Of a stretch of DNA of 64,000 nucleotides, positions 12,555 through 24,449 are shown piece by piece. The notes beneath the pieces were generated by a model that was not told the DNA's origin, searched no databases, and worked only from the letters and a program-made list of their open reading frames with translations. A program made the translations under genes and the position numbers. The stretch is from Steromphala cineraria (Eukaryota > Mollusca > Gastropoda > Trochida > Trochidae), in the NCBI GenBank assembly GCA_916613615.1, contig OU744732.1:45313227-45377226 (forward strand), written 5' to 3'. How positions within the stretch are numbered: position 1 is the stretch's first letter; each line of letters opens with the position of its first letter.

Positions 12555-12773
12555 ATGTTGACTATGGCATTTTGTCTTAAGAACGTTTATGCACAAAAAA
12601 GTAAAATCACAATCTACTCGGAAATTAAGTGTAACGACCTAATCGCATCCAATGCGTTTTTGTCTACTTTGTTTGGAAGCGATAAGAAGGTTATCAAACT
12701 ATCAAAACAATTTGGACAAATCAAATCAGCGTGGCATTTGAAACTGTATCGCATTTCTCTTCATCCGAAATAA
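12555..12773 (+). other. Unrecognised 72-codon ORF
   Basis: From an ATG at 12555 the frame reads MLTMAFCLKNVYAQKSK, weakly like a short signal peptide, then a lysine-rich region with KCNDLIASNAFLSTLFG, ending in a stop. No domain is recognised, and no splice site or second copy supports it. A chance frame is likely. Confidence 0.12.
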
Positions 12774-13330
12774 CAACTCTTAATGATACTTTTGTTCCAC
12801 AATTCCCATGGCATAGTTTGAAATGTCAGTTGATATTAAGGTCTACAGATAATCTATTCACTATGGGTCTAGACTAAACATCTCGTCTGTATCTGTATTT
12901 CATTGCAAAGCTACATATGTAAATTAAGCATAAAGTAACCTCAATCATAATTCACAAATTTTTATTAATTCAGAAAAATTGCCGGCATTGCAAACAAGCA
13001 CATTCTTTTTCAGAACGTATTAAAATCATGTTCTAAGGTATATAGACTTGAAACTTAATTAGAAAAATTCAAATTAATATTCCTGTAAAACTCAATTTGA
13101 CAGCACCCGATCTGTACTAGTCAACACACTGGTCTAGAGTTCTCAAGTGTTTATCTACAGTCACTTGTTGTTTGATTAAACTCTAAACATAGCTGTGTAA
13201 TTACCCCCTCGAGGGTACTATAAGGATTCACTAGTATTCAGTAAAGGTGACCAGGTAGACTTGAAGACTACTGAGCTTCCTGTACTAGGTACAAGGTCTT
13301 CACTTGAAATATATACATGTATATATATAA
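12774..13330. other. No gene recognised
   Basis: AT-rich sequence ending in an ATATATACATGTATATATATAA-like dinucleotide tract next to the MITE. Confidence 0.45.
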
Positions 13331-13564
13331 ACTAAAATCCAAAAGAAACATCCCCTTTTGTTTTTTCACACACATAAAATCACGAAAGATAATTAAAAAA
13401 ATGACACCATTCTTATATATGCCAAGGCACTATCTGAAGAAACACATAGTTTAAACACACAAAATACAGTGATTAAGGTAAACAAAATATCGTTTTGTTA
13501 TACTTTTTTGTTCTATCGAGAATCGAGACTCAATATAGAGGGGACGTTTCTTTTGGATTTTAGT
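13331..13564. mobile_element. MITE with 26-bp inverted ends
   Basis: The left end is ACTAAAATCCAAAAGAAAC followed by A and TCCCCT. The right end, reverse-complemented, is the same except for G at the twentieth base. The element is about 234 bp, sits in a TATA-rich site (so the target duplication, probably TA, cannot be delimited), and has no open frame. The end sequence and TA-rich target suggest Tc1/mariner-type mobilisation. Confidence 0.8.
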
Positions 13565-16500
13565 ATATATCGTGTTGCTTACATGTACGTCATGTCACAC
13601 ATATGAGTTCATTAAGAGACTCATAAGGGCACTGAACAAGCACTAGAGTCATAAAATGAGTCATCCTATCCCAAATGAGGTCATTTTATGTTGATCTAGC
13701 CTCTGTTTCAATTAGTCGAGTTTGTGTGCCTTGTCCTCAAATCATCATTTTAGCTACCGAATCATGGCAAAGGCATTGGATATGAGCCACCGTTTCCATT
13801 CGAGTAGTGTTGTCATTTGGTCAAAATATTTGAATTGATTGTCGTGCAAATTTTTCCGTCCTTTTTGTCCTTTTTTGTTTAGTAATGTGTATCAAACGTT
13901 ACTTTTGTTCTGTGCTGAAAATCTAATTATTAGAATTATCATGATTTTGAATTATTCAAATATCGACGATTAGTGCTTTAGCACACAGGTTATCATTTCA
14001 TCATTTTCACTGAACATGAAAAGAAGCTAGAAAAATATATTTTCAAGAAAAGGTCACGTACAATCCAGAGATAAAACATTCTTTCTTATTATAGAAGAAA
14101 TAAGGTACAGAGTGAAGGGGTTGATATGGCATTCCCAAAAAACACAGAATGGTGATAATGAAGAAGAACATGTTGAAGAAACATCCTTATTCATGTTATG
14201 GCATTCGACACAGATTCTTCTGTCGTTAACAATAACCAGGGGAAAACATCGTATATCATGAATGAAAAACGTTGACATCCATATTCATGACAGTAGCTTG
14301 GAAGGCTTTTCATTACATTACTAACAACATTCATATGCGTTCCTCCAGAATAAAGTTAATTAAACTCGGTATTTAAGATCCTGTACAGCCTCTAATATTT
14401 TCAGAGAAGCCATTTAATTGAAATAGGACCAAATGTAATTATCCATCAATATATGTATAACTCTTAATATTGATTAATATTTCATATAAGGTAAAGTAAA
14501 ATGGCAGTTTTATAATTAAAATATCGAAATCTGTAGAAAGGAAAAGAGCAAGGGTTGAATTCTTCTTCAATTTGACAAACGCTAATGTCCTTGTCGATTT
14601 AACTATAAAGACAATCGAAAGCCTTTAACAATTCATCATAACATGCAGGGGAAACAACAGTTAGGTTATCAAATATGCATGCCTACCAACTAGTTTACTA
14701 ATAATCATTTAGTGGTTCTGTACTTAATTATTACGTCTTTGATGATCACAGCTTTCGAGTACCAGCAACACGACATAACTACTGTCTCAGAGAAGCGTGT
14801 AGTTTATTATGTTATAAACGTGATTCATGTTGATAATGCTCGGTATCGAACACGACGTAAAGAGGCAATAAATACTCTCCACTGGTCATCGATATGCACT
14901 GAGAGGAAATTACCCATAATTTTTATTGCGGAAAGAGATGATAAAGCTTCATCAAATATAAACACAATTTATGTAACAGCAAATTGATGATATATCGATA
15001 AAGCTGTATACCACAGTGACAGAAATAAAGCTAATAATCACGACAAAGTGTTCAATTTGGGCTATGCTGAAAAAAAAACAAGTAAGGGATGTTGTTTTAT
15101 GAACAATATTTCATGAGGTGGTCAGCAGCATATCCATATTCAACATTTTGACATTGCATATACTGCGTGCCTTAAGTTTGTTTCCGTACTTGTGTATTCA
15201 AGTACAAATGTAATGTATTAGACATATCTTAAAGGCCCCCTATCATTGCAAAGAAACGAATTGGATGATTAAATTTCACTACATAAGTCAAGATTCATTT
15301 ATATTCATACCTAACACTTAACAATTTGGGCGGGTCATTGAAGTGGCCAATTTCGTAAACACGAATTTTCATTTTTTTTCTATACAAAATTCTTCATAAG
15401 AGATCAACAGCTTTAGGTTTTAGTCATATTTGTCTTATTGTTATTGTGGTGATTTGTTTCAAAGAGTCTAAAATGGAATATTTTAATCAAAATTTAAGAA
15501 AATCGGAATTAAAAAATGGGTCCCCATCGGTCTTTTCATCCATGCTAGATTTCGAAAAACTCCAGCTCGAAACGCAGTAACTTTTCATGGAGGAAAGCAT
15601 CGGATTTTTAGGCTGTCGCGAAAGTGTTTGTTTACTTACACACTCCTATCTATGTTTATTTGTAACACTTGAATGGTTTCCTTATATGGGCAATTCCTTG
15701 AAAGCTTGTTTCGGCGTGAGATCACGTCCCGAGAAATTGTAGCTTGATTGTTACTTATATTGTGAATTTATTGTGCAAAATGCCATTTATGTTTTGATAA
15801 GTTGCTAGATTGGTGGCAATTCATATCATCATTATTGCTTCATTGATTTGTTATTGTCAAAATCGTGTATTTCCATTGGAGTCGAAATATATTTACGGTA
15901 TATTAGTTTGCATTGATGGCTAATTACCTTGTTTGTAAACCGCATTTGCCATTGTCATTAGGAACTAAATACAAACCCTAACAATGGAAAACTCAAATTT
16001 TGCCAATATTGTCCATGATGAGCACACAATGGAATAACATTTTAATGATTAAAACATTATATTATTATATCATTATATTGACAAGTGACAAGTTTATTCT
16101 GTGAAAAGGCCTCATGGCCAAAAGCACATGAAAATACAGCTCAAAATCTACACATTTCAAGTTTACATACATTATATTGGCAGTTTTCTTTTTTCTATAT
16201 TATTATATTATTATATATGATGATAAAGATTAGTCCTCCAATGCGTGCCTGACGGTACAGAAATAATAATTATCCTCATGACTATTAACTGAAGTATGTG
16301 CTATTTCTGTAAGAGGTTAACATATAGCATTTTGACGATTAATATAAATCATGGCTGGAACTGTTTTCATAAGGTTGAAAGGTGGTAATATTATTAATTC
16401 TAATTTTTATTTTTGTCCAATTGTTGAGATGACATTTCTTGTTCTTGTTGTGAAAGAAAGTAATTGTATTCTTATATTTCCCAAACGGTTCCAATAAATG

Positions 16501-16936
16501 TTCAATTTCTTCCTTTAATTTTATAACAATTATGTTATCATTTTACAAACATGAACATGAAATATTATGAATTACATAATACTTTTTAAAAGCAATTCAT
16601 CTTTCCTGATATGGACAATCGACCATATTTGTTAAAAGAATGATAGATTATCAAAAATGTATTCCGCAAAACTCTCTGATTTTTCAACTCTGGTTGTTAA
16701 AATAATATCATAGTTCAAAAAGTTCAGAAAAATATTAAATAGTAGTTTAAAAGTATGTGTGAAGCAATTTTATTATATCCTCTTACCATTGTTCATAATC
16801 ATAGTTCAAATAGTTTTTGTTGTGTAATTACAACTTTTTAAAAGATGCGTAAAGCAATTTGATTCTCAACCAAGGTCAACAATAAAATATCATAGTTCAA
16901 ATTTAAAGCATTCAAGGAAAGTGTCGGGTTTGTAAA
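13565..16936. other. No gene recognised; possible solitary transposon end at 15231
   Basis: The interval contains several 60-90-codon frames (for example minus 14054-14278 and plus 14712-14987) without recognisable domains, copies or splice context. TTAAAGGCCCCCTATC at about 15231 looks like a transposon terminus, but I found no matching inverted end nearby. From 16040 to 16215 there are short ATT-rich microsatellite stretches. Confidence 0.4.
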
Positions 16937-17257
16937 TCACCGTATGTTCATACCAAAGTATGTAAACATCAATTCAAAGTCAGTATGTTGTTCCTGATTG
17001 ACATAAGGATATACATATAATGGCTTAAACAGCCTCCTACGAAGACGGTCCAAAACAAGTTGGCAAAACAAATTGAGGATCTCTCCTAACTTAAGACGAA
17101 GTCTTTGGCAATATTGGCGTTTGTTCCAGAATACATATATAGGTTGGTCAAACAAACCATCGCATAGTACATGTTTTAAAACATTTACCTCGTAAATGTC
17201 TGATAAACCAATGTTGCATTCTCGTAAACATCCGTAACAAATACGACAAAACAACAT
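16937..17257 (-). other. Unrecognised 106-codon ORF
   Basis: A minus-strand frame starting MLFCRICYGCLRECNIG and ending GMNIR. It is one of the longest frames outside the duplicated region and has more varied composition than most. Four cysteines near the start (C4, C7, C10, C14) could suggest a metal site, but no known zinc-finger spacing follows. It runs away from the frame at 17294. No TATA, splice or copy evidence was found, so it may be an exon or chance. Confidence 0.2.
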
Positions 17258-17293
17258 TTTTCATATCTGTTTTCAATAGTTTCGACTGATACA

Positions 17294-17617
17294 ATGTTAA
17301 ACGTGGTAAGTTCAACTATAATTGAGAATCTGAAGTCTTCAACTGATACAATGCCATGTTATAACATTGTTTTAAGACCACCTTATCTGAGACCTCCTGT
17401 CTCGGTTATTCAAAACCGACAAAGGCAAAGTCAATATTTATTATACATTTTCGTTAGAGATGTTATAATTTTACACGTTTTCGTTGTCATAATGACATAT
17501 AAATCCAATCTAGAAATGAGCAAATGTAGCAAAAACAAATATAAAAGTCTTTATCAATCATTATATCGTCTTTTTCGTAAAGACCGATTAGCGTATGTGT
17601 CGCCATTTCCCATGTAA
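17294..17617 (+). other. Unrecognised 107-codon ORF
   Basis: A plus-strand frame starting MLNVVSSTIIENLK, with a hydrophobic stretch near residues 50-66 (LYIFVRDVIILHVFVVI) and a basic tyrosine/lysine-rich tail. Its first codons run into GTAAGT, a strong donor. The region may therefore contain a splice site rather than a continuous coding sequence. No family is recognised. Confidence 0.18.
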
Positions 17618-17699
17618 TGTATATGTTCTATGTCAAAACTTGCAAGAATGCTTTTAAATACAACCATGAGTTTTTGTGTTCATATATGGACTAGCCCTT

Positions 17700-18850
17700 T
17701 AACTGACCTTTATCAAAATCAATGCCACAGTACGGTTTCTGTAGAATTCAACAAGTATTGTTCGTTGAAGATAAATCTTTGTGTCATTAATATTGCATAG
17801 CACGAAAAAGATATTGAGTTAATATCCTTGACATTAACCATTCCTTGTAGTCGCATTGTGTGAAAGCTCATACAATGATGGTATTGTTGATGTATGTAAC
17901 ATTTTCAAAGATATACACCAAGGAAATATGTGTCTAATGACAAGACATGAATGTGTTATTAATATTGCATGGTGTAAAAGATATATTGAATTTGCATTCT
18001 TGACATTAACCATGCCTTGAAGTAGGAATTTGTGAAAACATATAGGCATTGTTCGTGTCAAAAAAAGTCGAGGATTTAAACCAAACAGATATCTGTCACA
18101 TGAAATCTATGTGTAGTGTTTGTTGAAAGTCATAAAAGAAAAATCTTTATCCTTGACAGTATCCAAACGTTGCAGTAGGGATTGTGTTTATAACTTGTTG
18201 ATTTCATTCATGTATCTCAAATATTCAAGGATATAAACCAAACAGATATCTGTCACATCTATGTGTCGTATGTGTTGGAAAGCATTAAAGATATTGCATC
18301 TATATCCTTGACAATATCCAAACCTTGCATTCGAGATTTTGTTGATGTTTATAACATGTTGATTACATTCATGTATCTAAATTATTCAAGGATATAAACC
18401 AAACAGGTATCAGTCCTGTGAAATCTATGTGTCATGTTATTTGAAAAGCATGGGTTGCATTTGGGATTGCTTGGAAGCTTTGGTACGTATTCGTATTAAA
18501 ACGATGTAAGGACACAACCCAAAATGATATCTATACGGTGACAAGAAGTATTTGTGTTTTGAAGAACATAAAACATTATACCCTTGTCCTTCACCTAAAC
18601 ATTAAGTTGCAGTAGACATTGTGTTGGTTTGGAGTTCATTGTATCAACATCGTTAAGGATTTTAAATATGTAAGGACACGTAAACAGGAAAGCAATGTGT
18701 AACATGTACCGAAAAGCATAAACTAGATATTGAAGCACTGTGATTAGGTGGAATTATACATTGTGTTCGTATTGATGTCAATAACAAAATAATTTTGATT
18801 AAGTAAAGAAAAATTGGAACATGCAAGGATAACCAAAATCAATATTGGTC
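17700..18850 (+). repeat. Degenerate tandem array, about 160-bp period
   Basis: AAACCAAACAGATATCTGTCA-like cores recur near 18081, 18238 and 18399, 157-161 bp apart. Weaker matches occur near 17915, 18519 and 18690. Each unit also carries TATCCTTGACA, TTGCA(G/T)TNG and a TGTTGATTNCATTCATGTATCT block. Outer units are more diverged than inner ones, as expected for a decaying satellite. Short frames read through it (such as minus 17834-18061) are repeat artefacts. Confidence 0.7.
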
Positions 18851-19018
18851 TGATTGCTTAAAAATGAAAATTTGAAGTAAACATTATAGAAAAACATAAA
18901 TATATATCATATTGTCTAAATTTGTAAAAAAAATTCTGCAGAATCAGCTGTTCGAAGCAGGTCGCTAAAATATCAGCTGAAATCGAGACTTGAAATAAAT
19001 ATTTAAAAGGAAACTTAC

Positions 19019-19062
19019 CCATAAAGGGCCACAGCACATCGGCACACGTTTGAGGAATCCAT
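19019..19062 (-). CDS. Candidate first coding exon (14 codons plus 2 bases)
   Basis: From an ATG at 19062 the minus strand encodes MDSSNVCRCAVALY and then meets a near-perfect splice donor, GG|GTAAGT, with the intron starting at 19018. Upstream lies a balanced-composition stretch unlike the AT-rich surroundings, suitable for a 5' UTR. Very short coding first exons are common in animals. Downstream exons would lie below 19018, possibly inside or beyond the satellite; the minus-strand frame at 16937-17257 is a conceivable but unproven partner. The peptide is too short to identify. Confidence 0.3.
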
Positions 19063-19340
19063 TCTGTATAATCACAAGGTGTGGATAGTAGACGTAGGAG
19101 ACAGGTGAGGTAGATATGAACCTAGCTCATCTATTCTCTATAATAACTCAAGTCCTAATAATCCTCGATGTCAAACCACGTGATACCACTTCAATCGATC
19201 CGACAGTATGGAGCTGCAGTGGACGGAAGCTCGATCCAATATCTTCACTACTCCAAGAGAACTAGTGCTCGTTATTACTAGAACCCGGTCGATCTCAAGT
19301 GTAACTGATACTTGGTGTTATATCTATACTTGAAATCTTT
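19063..19340 (-). promoter_or_regulatory. Possible promoter and 5' UTR for exon at 19019-19062
   Basis: On the minus strand TATAGATATAA (about 19330-19320) is followed by TCAGTT (19309-19304), an initiator-like motif. The distance from the first T to the initiator A is about 23 bases, slightly short for a TATA promoter. The interval is richer in G+C than its flanks. It contains one short upstream frame (ATGAGCTAG). The role is inferred. Confidence 0.25.
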
Positions 19341-19964
19341 GTTGAATTCAATAATTAATAATTTCATTAATTCAAGATCGAGCGAATTACTCATATATGC
19401 AATAGAATAAAGAGGTATTTATCAGCTGCTAGTCACAAACTCTTTATTATAAATCTAGTTTAAACAAAATAAGTAATATTGATTTTGTGAGAATCAATTA
19501 TAATGTCAAAACTCTTAGTGAATATGTTCCCCAAATCGATGATCCATATGATATAGAAATGATCAAAATGTACTCCTTGATGAACAAATCGATTTGCACA
19601 ACACGTGCTTATATGTCATGTAAAAAGATCAAGAACAATCATTTGCTTGTGGTTCACATGAAACGTAAGAAGGGCTCCAAATTAAATCCTTTTCAGAACA
19701 AAAATCACTGTTAAGAAATCCCACGACACAATTGCTGTTGTATACTTTCGGTTTGCTCAGGAGCAGTACTTTCGTTATCACTCACTTCACACCAAAGAAG
19801 ATCTCCAAATTACATCCTTTCCTAAACATATCAGTGTCAACATGTCTGTCACTTGTGGATCCTGTGTCAATATCCTCCGTGATTGAATTACACGGTTCGA
19901 TTATCAGCCACTCATTAAATCAGTCCTGTTCAGAATCATCGCGTTCGATACGTTGTCCAATCTT
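19341..19964. other. No gene recognised; weak 128-bp repeat pair
   Basis: CTCCAAATTAAATCCTTTTC at about 19676 is matched by CTCCAAATTACATCCTTTCC about 128 bp later, with similar flanks (AAGAAG before, ATCACTG/ATCAGTG after). Two short frames (19487-19714 and 19732-19974) cover these and show no domain. Confidence 0.35.
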
Positions 19965-20590
19965 TACAGTATGACTTTCAGTCTAAGCGGACAATCGACC
20001 AATGTGATGGTTAGCAGAAGCATCGTACCTTGTGGGACTGTCTCACTTCTATGGAGGCCCGGGCGGGTCACGTTGATGTGATGATCAACGTGCTACAGTA
20101 TGACTTTCTGTCCAAGTGGCCCAAGCGGACCATGAACCAATGTGATAATAAGCAGAAGGATCGTACCTTAAAGGACTGTCTCACTTCTATGGAGGGCCGG
20201 GCGGGTCATGCTGTGATGATCAACATGCTACATTATGACTTTCTGTCCAAGCGGACCGTGAACCAATGTGATAATAAGCAGAAGGATCGTGCCTTATGGG
20301 ACCTTCTCACGTATATGGAGGCCCGGGCGGGTCATGATGATGTGATTATTAAAGAGTTTCGGTAGCGTGGACAATGAACCAATGTGATAATTAGCAGAAG
20401 GATCGTATACCTTATGGGACTGCCTCACTTCTATGGAGGCCCGGGCGGGTCATGATGATGTGATTATCAAAGTGTTATAGTATGACTTTCTGTCTAAGCG
20501 GACAATGAACCAATGTGATAATATGCAGAAGAATCGTTCCTTATGGGACCGTCTAACTTTTATGGAGGCCCGGGCGGGTCATGATGATGA
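19965..20590 (+). repeat. ~129-bp minisatellite array A (module L1)
   Basis: The landmark TATGGAGGCCCGGGCGGGTC recurs at about 20051, 20189, 20314, 20433 and 20562 (spacing 138, 125, 119, 129). Each unit continues with CATGATGATGTGAT, ACAGTATGACTTTCTGTCC, AAGCGGACCATGAACCAATG and AAGCAGAAGGATCGT. Units here are more diverged than in arrays B and C. A degenerate half-unit (CTATGGAGACCCGGTCATGA) follows near 20836. The GC-rich core contrasts with the AT-rich surroundings. Confidence 0.9.
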
Positions 20591-22940
20591 ATTAATTAAC
20601 GTGTGATTGGGTAAATTGCTGGTCTCTATCTGTGTTGTCGGCCTTTCATTGATAGCAAAGTCAATTTTGTCCTTATTGTTGTGACAGAAAGCATAAGCAT
20701 CCTTGGTGTTGTATTGTTTGTGATTGAGGCCCGTCAGGTTTTAACAATGCGATGATCCAAGAACAAGTAGAGTATTTCAAATGGTTCTTGTAATTCTGAA
20801 GGACCAACATTTTCGTTTGTGTTCCCTACGTTCTATGGAGACCCGGTCATGACAACTTGATGATTCGCGTGCGATCAGGGCATCTGGTCAATATGTGATA
20901 TCGGCCCTTTATTACTCGTGTTAACTCGCATTAATTCCTAGAAGTGAAAATAGTATTTCTTTCATTTGGTAAGGACACAAATCTGATCTGGACACAAAGG
21001 ATGCATTTTGTGCCGTTCTTGTTATATCGAAGGACCATGCAAATATAATTTAATTGTAAGTACTAAGTAGCATGGTTTCTTATGGAATGTCTTTTATCCT
21101 CAATGGGACGGTCTATCACCAGATAGTACAGTTGGTGCGATATTTATATGATGAAGGAAAACATCGCTAGTTAAGTATTGAATAATAACATACGTGTGAT
21201 GTTCTTGCTGTAAGAAGTTCAAGCATCATTCGACTGTATAATTTCTTTTCTTTATAACCGGACGTGGTTTACTGAAATTTTCGTTGACATTTTTTACAAG
21301 TTTGATAACTTGAACTCAATGCTATCTTTCAAATAAATGTGTTTTAATAAAGAGCTTTCGGTGCTGAATCATTAACATTGACGTAATAATGGCGCTGTAT
21401 TCATCGTATCACGGAAATATAAAGTATTGGTTCTGTTTTGATAATAAGTAGAATTATCATATCGACCGGGTGGTAACAATGCCCTATGATTTGGCTTAGG
21501 CTCACAGTGTTATGTTTAGAAGTGAATTATGATCATTATAGTTGTCCTATTTCTTCTGGTAATGACGGCGGAAATGGTCGAGTGCGCATAGTGCAAGCAG
21601 ATAAATCATTTAAATTGGAGACAATCATTTGCACTGTACATTCACAGCTACCGTCAAAGCGAAAGACATGTTAGGTGATTTTCTGTCAGTTTTCAAGAAA
21701 TTTGTTGACAAATTTCCTTTTAAATATTTACATAATGGTATAAGCAGACATTTTGTGACGGTTTTACTTGGTTCAACAACAGAAGACTGTCTTGCTGAAG
21801 GTACGGAAATGAAAAATAGGTTCTCGTATAGAAAGTGGTATTGCCCTAATCCTAGTTGATGTCGTATTCTAGGCTACGACGAATTTTGGAATAATTACAC
21901 TAGATTAGCGTTTGCAGGACACCACAACAGCAGATCAGTTCAAATTGCGGATTTGTCTCTTTAAAAAATGAATAAATTAGGCGTTTTCTAAAAAATATGA
22001 GGAGGAAAATAAAGAATAGAAGAAGATATAAAAAGTAATGACTTTGATCTGAGATGTGAACCTGTCAAAAGAATTCCCACCGGGAACAAAATATTATTTT
22101 GAGATCTCAAAAACCTGTTTTCATTTAATTAGAATGTAAACTATAATCTTATCTTGTGACTATTAAGGTCAACTTTCAAAGATCACTGACGACTTGAAAT
22201 AACACTTTTTGATAATAAAAAGATTTTTAAATAGATTTAGATTAGAATATGTTCTTTTTACTTTTGTCTTTTATTGTCAACGTAACATCAATAATTAATT
22301 GACTAACAGACATCCACTTTCAAAGAAAGGAACTAAATTAGTTTTTCGAAAAACAATATCGATTTCAAACTACTTGGGAATAGAAAATCAAAGGAGAGGG
22401 AATCTTTCATGTTATTTCAATGTTATATGCCTTGTGGCTATCAGTTATCAAATACCGAATTTCAATATAATGATCTTTCAAAGCTTTCTTAGTCTAGGTT
22501 ACCAGACTCTTGCAAAGATGACATTTCTAAGAAGCGCATTCTTAAATGCATATTGTTAGTACAATTTCAGTGTTCTGTGTTTAAAATATTTAATAAACGA
22601 ACGTGTACATGTGTTTTGGAACCAATCTATTTCTATTTTAGACAATGTTCCTGAGTAACCAAAGTTTTCTGTTAAACTTTCGGATATATGTCTCCCATAA
22701 TTTGAGGTGTCACAGATGCACCGTCCATCGACCAATTAGGTACGGTACCGGTGCTACAGAAATAAGACTTACGATCATTAACACATGACAGTATTATGTT
22801 GTTTACATCAGGCGGAGGGTTATATACGGTTTATCATGTGTGGTATATTGTTCAAGGTTTTACAAAAATAGCATCCACTACCTATACACTTTGACATTAA
22901 TGATCAGTTTTGGAGATGCTGTTGTGAGGCGTGTCAACGT
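20591..22940. other. Module L1 interior, no gene recognised
   Basis: Short frames at 21486-21859 and 22299-22559 look superficially protein-like but are broken in the paralogous modules by stops and frameshifts, so they are not supported as genes. At 20744-20803 the sequence can fold by CAAGAAC (20758-20764) pairing with GTTCTTG (20784-20790), the site that differs in L2 and L3. Confidence 0.5.
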
Positions 22941-23135
22941 TTATTTACATTTACATTCAACTTTTGCATTCGCCTTTTTTACACAATAGCAGTGTTTTGT
23001 ACAACTCCTACGTTTTGCACTGTTTTCAACATTTGTAAAGCTGCATATGACCAGCAAAAAGCGCAGCATGTATGGCATTATTAAATTTTGTGGTTTAAAT
23101 ATCATGACTGTATCGCCGTAAAACTGGCAGCGCAT
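22941..23135 (-). other. Small ORF: hydrophobic leader plus LRRNT-like cysteines
   Basis: The 64-codon frame contains an internal methionine before a leader-like segment (YMLRFLLVICSFTNVENS) and then SCTKHCYC...VECKCK. This spacing, C-x3-C-x-C-x9-C, resembles the N-terminal cap of extracellular leucine-rich-repeat proteins. No leucine-rich repeats follow, because a stop comes at once, unless a splice joins further exons. The paralogue in L3 (60059-60244) keeps the leader and first cysteines but loses the later ones. The L2 copy (about 39750-39935) is disrupted. A decayed exon or a chance frame are both possible. Confidence 0.2.
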
Positions 23136-23626
23136 TTGGCAGTCATTAAAAAGCTGTTTTTGGATTCTTAAAGATAAAATACAAATTTTACAAACTGAAT
23201 TTAGCTCGTGTCCAACAAAGTAGTTAGCATAAAATGATTTAAATAGAAGGTAGTATTTAGCATTAATAATTTAAATGATAGGTTGTAAATCTTTCTAATT
23301 TACAAGAGCGTTCCATTTCCCTGTTATCATTAGATTCACAAGAGCTTTCTACTTTTCCAGTTGGCAAAATCTTCAAGATAAAAAATATATAAACATATGA
23401 TAGATAGGTATATAACATGCAGATAGCCCCAAGATGATTAAGTAACAAGTGAAGAAGCGAGCAAAGCTCACATACCACCGCTCCCCACTTTGTTCAAAGA
23501 ATTTCAAATAGTAAAACTGATTAATATTGGTTAAAGTTGTATGATAATTGAGTATACAGTAAGTCATTGTGTAAGTCTTCTTTCCACTGAAACCCCAATA
23601 CCAAATTCATTAACAGGTTTAACAAT

Positions 23627-24060
23627 TAAAAGGGTACATCTAGGGATAATGGTTGATCTTTATTTCAATTTTGAGGTAGTTATCATGAATATTCTACGAG
23701 ATGCACTGAGGACAAAATTATTTTTGTTGAGTCACTTTGTAAGATATGTTTTCCAAAGAAACCACAGAGAAGAAAATCCATATATATATTGTTTAACTCT
23801 CACAAGGCATATCCAGCAATCACGATTGACAAATGTAGCAAATTTGGTGAAGCTGAGATGTACGGTATATTTCAGGAAATGTGTTCAGGACAAAGTTATT
23901 TATCATCGAATCACTTTTTAGTCATATATCCATGGAAACTGCAAAAAATGAAAATAATTTGTTGGTCTAATCTTCAAAAGGCACATCTATGGATCATGGG
24001 TCATACGTGTATGAAGTTTGGTGAAGCTAGCATGTATAGTTTAGGAGATAATAAACCTTT
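23627..24060 (+). repeat. Degenerate ~175-bp tandem repeat unique to L1
   Basis: Blocks beginning AAGGGTACATCTAGG (about 23630), AAGGCATATCCAGC (about 23803) and AAGGCACATCTATGG (about 23978) are about 175 bp apart. The last two continue with a shared TTTGGTGAAGCT core and AGATGTA/GCATGTA. The corresponding peptides carry CSKFGEAEMY and CMKFGEASMY in the frame at 23789-24073. Whether it was ever coding is unknown. Confidence 0.5.
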
Positions 24061-24093
24061 CCGAATCGGCTAGCAAGAGGTAAGGCACTATAA

Positions 24094-24449
24094 AGGGGCA
24101 GTAGCACGTTTTTAGGGGGTATATAAGGTGATGTCAGGAAAATGAAAATTAATGGTTCTAATTGAAAGACAATGTATTTAAACTAAATGGAGCAGTAATA
24201 ATTCAAATATATTACGTAATGTTTAGCCATGCGATGAATTTTTCTTACACAAAATGAATTAAAGGTGTTCACACAAAATGGCCGCCAATGGATCTTATGT
24301 GATTCTTCATATTTTGTCCTCTCACTATGGATGATTGGCTTGTGTAATACGATTTTTGACACTGTCAAATTAATGCATTTAACATTAACTTACAATAATG
24401 AGTGAAAAATTTAAAATATAATATTACCAAAAAACGTGCTACTGCCCCT
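24094..24449. mobile_element. TTAA MITE (piggyBac-like), copy 2, inserted in L1
   Basis: The element starts AGGGGCAGTAGCACG and ends CGTGCTACTGCCCCT, a perfect 15-bp inverted pair. Left and right flanks are ATAA (24090-24093) and TCAA (24450-24453), each one base from TTAA. The paralogous sites in L2 (40821-40824) and L3 (near 61154) are empty and read gcact-TTAA-cgtaat, proving an insertion at TTAA followed by point decay of both target copies. It is about 356 bp, non-coding, and shares a GGCCGCCAATGGA block with the copy at 8545. Confidence 0.92.

Noticed and set aside
15231..15260. TTAAAGGCCCCCTATC as one end of a transposon
   Set aside because: No matching inverted terminus or second target copy was found within several kilobases.
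24183..24368. Minus-strand 61-codon ORF
   Set aside because: It lies inside the non-coding TTAA MITE.
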